A DNA stretch of 64,000 bases from Capsulimonas corticalis. Lineage in GTDB: Bacteria; Armatimonadota; Armatimonadia; Armatimonadales; Capsulimonadaceae. Positions 7,366 through 14,802 of this stretch are shown here, in pieces (position 1 is the stretch's first letter; every line of letters begins with the position of its first letter). The DNA lies in NCBI RefSeq assembly GCF_003574315.2, contig NZ_AP025739.1:558001-622000 (forward strand). The letters run 5' to 3'. The notes under the pieces were generated by a model. It was given only the letters and a program-made list of their open reading frames with translations, made no database searches and was not told the origin of the DNA. The position numbers and the translations under genes were made by a program.

Positions 7366-8463
7366 CTATGGGCGCGGCGGTCCCGTGCTTTCCCCGACCA
7401 GCAGATACGGCGCGAGGAATTCCTGGCGCTCTTCCCGGTCCCAGAGCAGATCGATGGCGCGACGCGCGAGGTCGGCGATCGGATGCGCAACGGTGGTCAG
7501 GGTGGGATGGGTGAACCGGCTGCGGCGCACGCCTTCAAAGCCAAGCACGGACAGCTCACCCGGCGCATCGACCCGATGCTCGGCGCACCATTTCAGGACA
7601 GCCCAGGCGCCGGGGTCGGAGACGGTGAAGACGGCGGTCGGATGAGACTCCTGCGCCCATACGGCGTCCATCGCGCCGCCGGCGGCGTCGAACGAGCTGT
7701 CCCCCGGCTTCGAGCCGCAGAGCACGACCCGCGCCTCCGCCATTCCCTGCGACCAGGTGATCCGCTCGAACGCTTCGATCTTCAGCCGCACGGATTCCAC
7801 CTCCGCCGGTTCGTTGACCAGCAGCGTGATCCTTCGGTGCCCGAGCTGCATCAAATGGTCCAGCCCGATCTGGATCGCCTGCGCGTTGTCCGTTCCCACA
7901 TACGAGCCGCGAAATCCGGGTCGGATCGCGTCGACAATCACCGCATGGTAGCCCCGGTCATGCAGCGCCCGGTAAAGCTGGCCCGTGAACCCCTCGGTCT
8001 CGCCCAAAATGATAATCCGCTGCTGATGCGGCGGGAGCGTGACGCGCTCGAACGCCTCGGAGATCTGCTCCCCGTTGTGCGTGTAGTACGGCTGCAATTG
8101 CAGGCCGCGCAGCGACGCCTCCGCCGCGCAGGCTTGAAGCAGCTCGCTTTGAAAGTCGGAATTGTACTGGTGAACGAACAGCCCCAGCAGAGTTGGGCTG
8201 GTCTTTTTCGTGACGGATGTCCCCAGCGCCGCCCGGCGCACCAGCAGCCCCTCGCGCGTCAGTTCCGACAGCGCCTTGCGCACCGTCGCGCGCGACACAT
8301 CCAGCTTGTCCATCAGCAAGGCTTCGGTCCAAAACGCCTGACCATCCTCGCAATGGTTCTCGATGACGTCACGCAGCGTCCCGCGCACCTGAAGGTGCAG
8401 AGGTATGCCTCGGTCCCGGCTGATCAATACGCGATCCAGAAGATCGGTCGATGGATAATTCAT
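7366..8463 (-). CDS. AraR-like regulator, copy 1 (GntR HTH + LacI-type sensor)
   Basis: A 365-aa transcription factor. Residues about 10-80 form a GntR-type winged helix ([34 protein letters not shown]). The rest is a periplasmic-binding-like effector domain of the LacI kind ([27 protein letters not shown]). This GntR-plus-LacI layout is that of AraR, the arabinose-responsive repressor. ATG 8463 is chosen over 8484 because it aligns with the start of the paralogue. The gene has its own promoter with an AraR-box-like site just downstream. It lies next to a closely related copy and upstream of GH43 genes, so arabinose or arabino-oligosaccharides are the likely signal (inference). Confidence 0.85.
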   Translation of the reverse strand: MNYPSTDLLDRVLISRDRGIPLHLQVRGTLRDVIENHCEDGQAFWTEALLMDKLDVSRATVRKALSELTREGLLVRRAALGTSVTKKTSPTLLGLFVHQYNSDFQSELLQACAAEASLRGLQLQPYYTHNGEQISEAFERVTLPPHQQRIIILGETEGFTGQLYRALHDRGYHAVIVDAIRPGFRGSYVGTDNAQAIQIGLDHLMQLGHRRITLLVNEPAEVESVRLKIEAFERITWSQGMAEARVVLCGSKPGDSSFDAAGGAMDAVWAQESHPTAVFTVSDPGAWAVLKWCAEHRVDAPGELSVLGFEGVRRSRFTHPTLTTVAHPIADLARRAIDLLWDREERQEFLAPYLLVGESTGPPRP

Positions 8464-8474
8464 AATTTCGCCCA

Positions 8475-8524
8475 ATGTACGCACAATAACAGTTTATTAT
8501 AACCTTCTGTCGAATCCCTGTCAA
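8475..8524 (-). promoter_or_regulatory. Promoter of AraR-like copy 1 with AraR-box-like operator
   Basis: On the minus strand TTGACA (8524-8519), a 17-bp spacer and TATAAT (8501-8496) make a consensus sigma-70 promoter. Ten bases after the -10, TTGTGCGTACAT (8486-8475) matches the AraR operator core TTGTACGTACAA at 10 of 12 positions. A repressor there would cover the transcription start, implying autoregulation or cross-regulation by the neighbouring copy. Confidence 0.75.
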
Positions 8525-8561
8525 TCACGAACTTTTGGTCCCGATTTCGCGCACAAAAAAA

Positions 8562-8590
8562 GCTCTGAGGACGGGTTTCGTCCTCAGAGC
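8562..8590 (-). terminator. Rho-independent terminator after AraR-like copy 2
   Basis: Perfect 12-bp arms (8562-8573, 8579-8590) with a 5-nt loop, followed on the minus strand by seven T. It separates the two regulator genes into independent transcripts. Confidence 0.9.
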
Positions 8591-8618
8591 AGGTTCCTTG
8601 CAACAAGCGACTTCGGGG

Positions 8619-9719
8619 TTACGGGCTGGGCGCGGGCCCGGTCGAGTCCCCCATAACCAGATGCGGCGGCAGCAGTTCTTGCTTCTCGTCTTTTTCCCAG
8701 AGCAGATCGATCGCGCGCTTCGCCAGGTCGACAATCGGGTGCGCGACGCTTGTGAGGGAGGGGTTCGTAAATCGGCTCGGCCGCACGCCTTCAAAACCAA
8801 GCACGGAGAGCTGCGCGGGGACTTCGATCCGGCGGCCGGCGCACCACTTTAGCGCCGCCCAGGCGCCGGGATCGGAAAGGGTGAAGAGCGCGGTTGGGCG
8901 CGGCTCCTGCATCCAGACTCTGTCCATCGATTGGTACGCGGCGTCGAACGAGCTTTCTCCCAGCTTCGTGCCGCACAGAAACACCCGGCTCTCGTCCAAA
9001 CCCTCTTCGCGACAGATCCGCTCGAATGTCCGGATCTTAACCTGTACGGATTCCACGGCGGCCGGCTCATTCACAAACAGCGTGATGCGCTTGTGTCCGA
9101 GCGAGCGCAGATGGTCCACGCCGAGGCGCACGACCTGTTCGTTATCAGTCCCCACATAAGCGCCCCGAAACCCGGGAAAGATGGCGTCGACCACAACGGC
9201 GCGGTAGCCACGATCCTGCAACGCCTTATAGAGCTGCGAGGTGAACCCCTCGGTCTCGCCCATGATAATGATGCGCTGCTGATGCGGCGGCAGCTTCACG
9301 CGCTCAAACGCTTCGGAAACCTGATCGCCGTTGTGCGTATAGTACGGCTGCATCTGGAAGCCGCGACGGCGGCATTCGTCGGCGCAGGCCTGCAAAAGCT
9401 CGCTCTGATAGTCCGAATTGTACTGATGCACGAACACGCCCAGCGTATTCGCGATAGTCTTCTTGCTGACCGTCGTTCCCAGCGCCGCCCGGCGCACCAG
9501 CAGCCCCTCGCGCGTCAGGTCCGACAGCGCCTTGCGCACCGTCGCGCGCGATACGCCCAGCTTCTGCATCAGCACCGTTTCGGTCCAGAACGGCTGCCCG
9601 TCCTCGCACTGGTGTTCAATGATGTCGCGCAGGATACCCCGCACTTGCAGATGCAGCGGAGCCCCTCGCTCTTTGCTGATCAAAACCCGGTCAAGTAAAT
9701 CGGTCGTTGGTTGGGCCAT
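8619..9719 (-). CDS. AraR-like regulator, copy 2 (GntR HTH + LacI-type sensor)
   Basis: A 366-aa paralogue of the neighbouring regulator, alignable end to end with long identical blocks (for example [42 protein letters not shown]). It has the same order: GntR helix-turn-helix (about 10-75), then LacI-type sugar-binding domain (about 90-360). The DNA-recognition helix ([10 protein letters not shown]) is unchanged between the copies, so both probably bind the same operator, while the effector domain has drifted more. It is the copy nearest the GH43 operon, transcribed divergently from it, with an AraR-box-like site between (9732-9743). A strong terminator ends it. Confidence 0.85.
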   Translation of the reverse strand: MAQPTTDLLDRVLISKERGAPLHLQVRGILRDIIEHQCEDGQPFWTETVLMQKLGVSRATVRKALSDLTREGLLVRRAALGTTVSKKTIANTLGVFVHQYNSDYQSELLQACADECRRRGFQMQPYYTHNGDQVSEAFERVKLPPHQQRIIIMGETEGFTSQLYKALQDRGYRAVVVDAIFPGFRGAYVGTDNEQVVRLGVDHLRSLGHKRITLFVNEPAAVESVQVKIRTFERICREEGLDESRVFLCGTKLGESSFDAAYQSMDRVWMQEPRPTALFTLSDPGAWAALKWCAGRRIEVPAQLSVLGFEGVRPSRFTNPSLTSVAHPIVDLAKRAIDLLWEKDEKQELLPPHLVMGDSTGPAPSP

Positions 9720-9731
9720 ATCGTTCGTTTA

Positions 9732-9743
9732 ATATTAGTACAA
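9732..9743 (-). promoter_or_regulatory. Weak AraR-box-like site before AraR-like copy 2
   Basis: The minus strand reads TTGTACTAATAT, keeping the TTGTAC half of the AraR operator but only 8 of 12 core positions. It sits about 13 bp before the ATG of copy 2. The match is modest and rests mainly on position and on better sites nearby. Confidence 0.45.
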
Positions 9744-10058
9744 TTGCCCGGCGGTGGACACAGGAAAACACGGAAAGCGCTGTTAGCGCCGAAACATGGC
9801 GGAAAATTGCCCGGAAACGCCCTCGATCGCCTTCGGCGCGGGGCGTTCTTCCTCACTACTCACTTTATACCATACCCGCCGTTCGATCGCTCTCTTTCCC
9901 CCATGCCCCGCATAATCTTGTCTCATTTCCATCGCAAAGAAACAGTTCGAAAAATACTGCTTGACAGACCTCCGAAGGTTTGGTATATTATACGTACAAA
10001 CCAATTAAGACCAGATGACTGCTCCCGGAGCAGCATCCGACCCAAAGGATCCATCATT
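9744..10058 (+). promoter_or_regulatory. Regulated promoter of the prepilin/GH43 operon
   Basis: TTGACA (9961-9966), a 17-bp spacer and TATATT (9984-9989) form a near-consensus promoter about 70 bp before the prepilin-type gene. Over and after the -10 lies TTATACGTACAA (9988-9999; minus strand TTGTACGTATAA), which matches 11 of 12 bases of the AraR operator core. The site is framed by the inverted hexamers GGTTTG (9978-9983) and CAAACC (9997-10002). A repressor there would block the promoter directly. The rest of this divergent region (about 9744-9950) holds nothing I can identify. Confidence 0.8.
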
Positions 10059-10820
10059 ATGCGTAAAGGTTTTACACTCATCGAGCTGCTAGTTGTTATC
10101 GCCATCATCGCGATTCTAGCCGCAATTCTCTTCCCCGTTTTCGCCAAGGCGCGCGAAAAAGCCCGTCAAGCCAGCTGCGCCAGCAACCTCAAGCAGCTTG
10201 GTCTGGGCGTGATGCAGTATGTTCAGGATAACGACGAAATCTATCCTGTCGGGCGCTCGTTTGCCTCAAATGACCGCAGCGTTCCTTTCGCGAACTGGGG
10301 ACAGCAAATTTATCCCTACGTGAAAAGCACCGGCGTTTATAAGTGCCCTGATGATAGCGCTTCCCCCAGCGTTATGGGCGAGCAAGGCGCGGCGGCGGGA
10401 ACCCCGGTTATCCCCGGTTCTTACCGCTACAATTTCGAGCTAGGCGCAACTTATGGTTCCGGCGGCACGGATTGGGGCGGTGCGCACTCGATCGCCAGCA
10501 TCAACGAGCCTGTCACTCGGATCCTGGTGTCGGACGCCAACCCGGGCGGCGAAGCAGGAATGGTTTGGGGGGACTGGGGAGCGAATCAGTTCCTGGACAC
10601 CGGCCGCGCTAACCACACCGGCCAGCTCAATCTGCTCTTCATGGACGGTCACGTCAAATCTGTGCGACCGATCCAGACAGTCTCAAACGGTTCTATGTGG
10701 GGTCAGATCAACGGCTCGACCTGTGACGCGGGCCCGGCGGGACGAGACGCCATCAATTGCAACGACACCAACGCCACGATCGTGTCGGATATGGCGCTTC
10801 TCGAACAGAAATACAAGTAA
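10059..10820 (+). CDS. Prepilin-type protein with H-X9-DG motif
   Basis: A 253-aa type II/IV pseudopilin-like protein. It begins with the classic leader [20 protein letters not shown], where prepilin peptidase cuts after the glycine and methylates the phenylalanine, followed by the hydrophobic helix and [16 protein letters not shown]. The C-terminal part contains [15 protein letters not shown], the H-X9-DG motif of the large DUF1559-type families of Planctomycetota and Armatimonadota. It is the first gene behind the AraR-box promoter, ahead of four GH43 genes, with a terminator after it. Surface capture or assembly linked to polysaccharide use is an inference; these proteins have no firm function. 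Confidence 0.85.
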   Translation: MRKGFTLIELLVVIAIIAILAAILFPVFAKAREKARQASCASNLKQLGLGVMQYVQDNDEIYPVGRSFASNDRSVPFANWGQQIYPYVKSTGVYKCPDDSASPSVMGEQGAAAGTPVIPGSYRYNFELGATYGSGGTDWGGAHSIASINEPVTRILVSDANPGGEAGMVWGDWGANQFLDTGRANHTGQLNLLFMDGHVKSVRPIQTVSNGSMWGQINGSTCDAGPAGRDAINCNDTNATIVSDMALLEQKYK

Positions 10821-10837
10821 ATACCCCAAGCAATCCG

Positions 10838-10872
10838 GCGGCTGTGCGCTCTCCAGCGCGCAGCCGCTTTTT
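10838..10872 (+). terminator. Intra-operon terminator after the prepilin gene
   Basis: A 13-bp stem (10838-10850 with 10855-10867, one G-U pair), loop CTCC, then five T. No new promoter is evident before the GH43 gene at 10924, so this may be a partial terminator that gives much more prepilin message than enzyme message. Confidence 0.8.
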
Positions 10873-10923
10873 AAGCCTCTCTCGTATTTTCCTCGCGCGC
10901 ATCATCGAGACCTGACAGCAGAT

Positions 10924-11955
10924 ATGACGACAATTGACGATTTCCATAACACTCTGCGGATAAACCCTCTTCCGTTTGCCTACAATGTCGACGGCGCCGC
11001 CTCGCATACCGAGCTGCGCGATCCGTGTATCACGCGTGAGGGCGATACTTATTACCTTGTCTTCACGGTCTGGCCGTTCGCGGGACGGATCGTCGAGCGG
11101 ATGGGATTGCCGGACAATGGGTCGTCGCCGGGGATCGCTTTGTATTCCTCGAAGGATCTGAAGGATTGGGCGTTTGTGACGTGGCTGGTGAAGTCTTCGG
11201 ATTTGGCCGAGGATTGCCCGTACAAGCATCGGTTCTGGGCGCCGGAGATCCATAAGATCCACGGAAGATTTTATCTCATTTTCACGGCCGACAACTGGAA
11301 TAAACTGGAGTACAATCCCGCAGGCGAGTGGTGCGATTCGGGCTACGCGTTTGTCGGAGTGGCGGATGAGATCACGGGACCGTACGAGCATATCACATAT
11401 ATTCATGGGGCCTGCTGCGACACATCGCTGTTCGAGGACAGCGACGGGCGCACATACGCGCTGATTCCACGGATGAATGTGGACGTGCAGGAGATCGATC
11501 TGACGCAGATCGACCGGGACATCGTGACGCTTCTCGGCAAGCCGGAGACGGTCATCACGGCGGATAACAGCGACATCGGCTTCGCGCCTCGGCCGGACTA
11601 TTTAGAAGCCCCCTGGGTCTTTCAGGCGAACGGCCGCTACTACTTTTTGTCCTCAGGGCCATATAAAGCAGACAAATTTCCCGACCACGCCGGATACTGG
11701 GCGGGGGTCGCGTATGCGGACAATATCCGGGGGCCGTGGCGCAAGGATCCGCGCGGGCAGGTCTTTTTGGGCGGACACATGGCGGTGTTCCAGGGGCCGG
11801 ACGGGCAGGATTGGTTTGCGTACCGGGGCGAAATGGAGGACGACAAACGCACGCATGGGCGGCTTTGCGTCGATCCGATCCAATTTGAAGTAGATGGACG
11901 CTTCGCGGCGATGACGCCGACGGCCGGCGCGGCGAAGAACGGAGACGACCAGTGA
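10924..11955 (+). CDS. Glycoside hydrolase family 43, cytoplasmic (GH43-A)
   Basis: A 343-aa five-bladed beta-propeller enzyme of GH43 (arabinofuranosidase/xylosidase family). The family's general-base aspartate lies in TELRDPCI (about residue 33), the second acidic site in HRFWAPEIHKI, and the catalytic acid is probably the glutamate of YLEAPW. No signal peptide is present, so it acts inside the cell on imported oligosaccharides. It is clearly paralogous to the secreted GH43 at 13705 (shared GLPDNGSSPGI-like and WLVKSSDLAE blocks). ATG 10924 is the first start after the terminator. The next gene overlaps its stop by 4 nt. Confidence 0.85.
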   Translation: MTTIDDFHNTLRINPLPFAYNVDGAASHTELRDPCITREGDTYYLVFTVWPFAGRIVERMGLPDNGSSPGIALYSSKDLKDWAFVTWLVKSSDLAEDCPYKHRFWAPEIHKIHGRFYLIFTADNWNKLEYNPAGEWCDSGYAFVGVADEITGPYEHITYIHGACCDTSLFEDSDGRTYALIPRMNVDVQEIDLTQIDRDIVTLLGKPETVITADNSDIGFAPRPDYLEAPWVFQANGRYYFLSSGPYKADKFPDHAGYWAGVAYADNIRGPWRKDPRGQVFLGGHMAVFQGPDGQDWFAYRGEMEDDKRTHGRLCVDPIQFEVDGRFAAMTPTAGAAKNGDDQ

Positions 11956-13379
11956 CAATGCAGATGACGGAGCGACGGACGGAATGCGCCGCCGACAGGC
12001 TGGAGCCGATCGTGCGCGGCGACTACCCCGATCCGACGATCATTCGCGTCGGGCAGGACTACTACCTGACGCACTCGGCCAACTCCTTCGCGCCGGCGCT
12101 GCTGATCTGGCATTCCACCGACCTGAAGAACTGGACGCCGCTGGCGCACGCGCTCACCGAGTATGACGGCGATGTCTGGGCTCCGGACCTCGCCTACCAT
12201 CAAGGCAAGTTTTACATCTACTATACAACTTCGGGAAAGAACCACGTCATCGTCGCCGACGATATTCGGGGACCGTGGAGCGAGCCCGTCGATCTGAATG
12301 TCCCGCATATCGATCCAGGGCACCACGCCCTGCCCGACGGGCGGCGGTTCCTGCATCTCTCCGGCGGACATCAGATTGAATTGACCGCGGACGGCCTTGC
12401 GACCAAGGGCGAGATGCGCAAGATCTACAACGGCTGGCCGATCCCCTTCCCCACACAGATCGAGGGCATGGCCGAGGAAAGCCCCAAAGCGTTCTTCCGA
12501 GACGGCTGGTATTATCTCATCACCGCGCAAGGCGGCACGGCCGGTCCCGCGACAGGCCATATGGTGGTCGCCGCCCGCTCGCGCCGCCATGACGGTCCTT
12601 ACGAGAACGCGCCGCACAATCCCTTGATCCGTACGGGACATCGCCGCGAGCGCTGGTGGTCGCGCGGCCACGCGACGCTGATCGAAGACGCCGTCGGCGA
12701 TTGGTGGATCGTCTACCACGCCTACGAGCGCGGCTACGTCAGCCTCGGCCGGCACACAATGCTTCAGCGCGTCGAGTGGCGGGACGGCTGGCCGTATGTG
12801 ACCGACGAATGCTTCGCCGCGCCCCCTCGCCAAACGCCGCTGTCCGACCGTTTCGATAGCCCGGAGCTTGGCTGGCAATGGCAGTTCAACGGCGAAATGG
12901 ATCGAACGCGCTTCCAGGCAGGCGGCGGCGCCCTGCGTCTCCAGGCACGCGGCGAATCGCCCTCGGACGGCAGCGCGCCGCTCTGCATCCGCCCGCAAGA
13001 TCGCGCCTATCAAGTCGAAGTCGATGTCGAAATCTCCGGCGACGGAACCGAAGCCGGCCTGCTCTTCTTCTACGACGCAACGGCCTACACGGGACTGGCG
13101 CTGACGGATTCGCACATTATGCTCCGACTGCGCAAGCATCACGAAAAGGCCGTGGATCTGCCGGTCCGCCGAGCCACGCTGCGCCTTGTCAACGATCACC
13201 ACGATGTCGAGTACTGGGTCCGAATCGCCGGCGGCGAATGGGAGCAGATCGCGCGCGGCAACGAAATCTCCGGCTGGAACCACAACGCCCTCGGCGGCTT
13301 CCTCGGCCTGCGCGTCGCTCTCTACGCAGCCGGACCCGGCGAAGCCGTGTTCCGTGATTTCCGGTATGAGGCGTTGTAA
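11952..13379 (+). CDS. Glycoside hydrolase family 43 with C-terminal beta-sandwich, cytoplasmic (GH43-B)
   Basis: A 475-aa enzyme. The GH43 propeller fills about residues 15-290, with RGDYPDPTIIRVGQDYY (general base), DVWAPDLAYHQGKFY, and MAEESPKAFFRDGWYY (probable acid). Residues about 300-475 are a concanavalin-like beta-sandwich, as in GH43 xylosidases/arabinofuranosidases. It starts with GTG overlapping the previous TGA (GTGA), with GGAG 7 nt upstream, so it is translationally coupled. It lacks a signal peptide. Exact specificity, xylose or arabinose, cannot be read from sequence alone. Confidence 0.85.
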   Translation: MTMQMTERRTECAADRLEPIVRGDYPDPTIIRVGQDYYLTHSANSFAPALLIWHSTDLKNWTPLAHALTEYDGDVWAPDLAYHQGKFYIYYTTSGKNHVIVADDIRGPWSEPVDLNVPHIDPGHHALPDGRRFLHLSGGHQIELTADGLATKGEMRKIYNGWPIPFPTQIEGMAEESPKAFFRDGWYYLITAQGGTAGPATGHMVVAARSRRHDGPYENAPHNPLIRTGHRRERWWSRGHATLIEDAVGDWWIVYHAYERGYVSLGRHTMLQRVEWRDGWPYVTDECFAAPPRQTPLSDRFDSPELGWQWQFNGEMDRTRFQAGGGALRLQARGESPSDGSAPLCIRPQDRAYQVEVDVEISGDGTEAGLLFFYDATAYTGLALTDSHIMLRLRKHHEKAVDLPVRRATLRLVNDHHDVEYWVRIAGGEWEQIARGNEISGWNHNALGGFLGLRVALYAAGPGEAVFRDFRYEAL

Positions 13380-13384
13380 GGGCA

Positions 13385-13690
13385 GTGTGTGACCTACCCC
13401 GGCCTTCGGGCGCCTCGGGCAAACCCACCTCGGTGGTTCGCGTACTCCCTTGCAAACCCACCCCCGGCCTTCGGCCGACCCCTCCCGCCGACGGGAAGGG
13501 TGATTTCAGAGTGTGTTATCGCAGGCGGCCTTCGTCAGAGGCAATCCTACGAACCCTTCCCGTCGGCGGGAGGGGTGGCCCGAAGGGCCGGGGTGGGTTT
13601 GCCCGAGGCGCCCGAAGTCCGGGGTGGGTTTGCAAGGGAGTACGCGAGGCGCCACGGCGGGTTTGCCAACAGCCGGCCATCAAAACAATG
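13385..13690. repeat. Large imperfect inverted repeat between GH43 genes
   Basis: About 300 bp of non-coding, very GC-rich sequence. The left half carries CGGGCGCCTCGGGCAAACCC, a second CAAACCCACC module, and CCTCCCGCCGACGGGAAGGG. The right half carries the reverse complements: CCCTTCCCGTCGGCGGGAGG, then GGTGGGTTTGCCCGAGGCGC and a further GGTGGGTTTGCAAGGGAGTA. The right half repeats the GGTGGGTTTGC module at least twice, so the element is built from iterated blocks and can fold into a long hairpin. It splits the GH43 operon and could stabilise or attenuate the transcript. Confidence 0.75.
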
Positions 13691-13704
13691 AAAGTCATCT
13701 TTCC

Positions 13705-14802
13705 ATGTCTAAAAATTTGCGCCCTATTTTAATCACTCTCGCGTTCCTGGCCGCCACCGCCGCCCACGCCGCGCCGAAGACGTTTACGTATTCCAATCCG
13801 CTGAATTTTCAGTACACGACAGAGAAGACGCCGGCGGAGCAGGAGCTGCGTGATCCGTGCATCATTCATGAGGGCGATACCTACTACACGATCTTCACGA
13901 TGTGGCCGTTCGCCAACAAAGAAGATGGGCGAATGGGGCTGACCGACAATGGATCGTCGCCGGGCATTCGCATCTACTCGTCGAAGGATCTGAAGAACTG
14001 GACGCCGGGGAAGTGGCTGGTGAAGTCTTCGGATTTGGCCGAGAATTGCCCGTACAAGCACCGGTTCTGGGCGCCGGAGATCCATAAGATCCAGGGCAAA
14101 TTCTATCTGATCTTCACGGCGGACAACTGGCTGAAGAAAGAATACAATTCGTCGGGCGAATGGGGTTATCACGCCTTTGTCGGCGTTGCGGACAAAGTGA
14201 CGGGGCCGTACAAGCACATCACCTATATCAAGGACAGCGCCTGCGACACGACCATCATGGACGGCGGCGACGGCAAGGTCTACGCGATCATGCCGTTTGG
14301 CGATCTCTTCGAGCAGCCGATCGATCTGAGCCAATTGGAGCAGGATAAGATCACGCTGGGCGAACGCAAAAAGATCTTCTCGAAGAACAGCGACGATCCC
14401 GCGCAGCCCAGCCCCGGCTATTGTGAAGGCCCCTGGGGCATGAAGATCGGCAAGCGATACTATCTATTTTACGCCGAGAACTTTGAAAACGGCGGATACT
14501 GGACCGGCGTCGCGTACGCCGACAACCCGCTTGGCCCCTGGCGCAAGGACCCGCGCATGAAGCTGTTCGAAGGCGGCCATCTGACCGTCTTCAAAGGCCC
14601 GGATTACCGCTACTGGTTTGGATATCGCGGCGAAAGCGGCGGCGCATCGGGGGGACGACTCTGCGCCGATCCATTCACGATCGCCGCCGACGGAACCGTC
14701 CAGCCGATCGCCCCCACGACCGGCCCGCAAACGGTCATCCTGCCGCCGCCTCTCCCGCACGCCCGGCCGGCGCATCCTCGGCTGGCGTATAAGAAACATT
14801 GA
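13705..14802 (+). CDS. Glycoside hydrolase family 43, secreted (GH43-C)
   Basis: A 365-aa enzyme with a cleavable signal peptide (MSKNLRPILITLAFLAATAA, cut after HAA). The propeller resembles GH43-A: ELRDPCI with the general base, LTDNGSSPGI, HRFWAPEIHKI, and a catalytic-acid candidate in YCEGPWGM. This is an exported version of the cytoplasmic GH43-A, suggesting that the same linkage is cut outside and again inside. An open frame extends upstream to 13513 through the inverted repeat; ATG 13705 is chosen because the signal peptide starts there. The C-terminal 30 residues are proline-rich. It overlaps the next gene by one base. Confidence 0.85.
   Translation: MSKNLRPILITLAFLAATAAHAAPKTFTYSNPLNFQYTTEKTPAEQELRDPCIIHEGDTYYTIFTMWPFANKEDGRMGLTDNGSSPGIRIYSSKDLKNWTPGKWLVKSSDLAENCPYKHRFWAPEIHKIQGKFYLIFTADNWLKKEYNSSGEWGYHAFVGVADKVTGPYKHITYIKDSACDTTIMDGGDGKVYAIMPFGDLFEQPIDLSQLEQDKITLGERKKIFSKNSDDPAQPSPGYCEGPWGMKIGKRYYLFYAENFENGGYWTGVAYADNPLGPWRKDPRMKLFEGGHLTVFKGPDYRYWFGYRGESGGASGGRLCADPFTIAADGTVQPIAPTTGPQTVILPPPLPHARPAHPRLAYKKH

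Noticed and set aside
7366-9719. Tandem regulators as a sequence-assembly duplication
   Set aside because: The two copies differ at many positions throughout and have different flanks, so they are real paralogues.
9711-10058. A 116-residue extension upstream of the prepilin leader
   Set aside because: It would cover the promoter and operator, and prepilin leaders are short.
13385-13705. An N-terminal extension of the GH43-C frame and other short frames through the inverted repeat
   Set aside because: The extension is translated repeat DNA; the true protein starts with a clear signal peptide at 13705.
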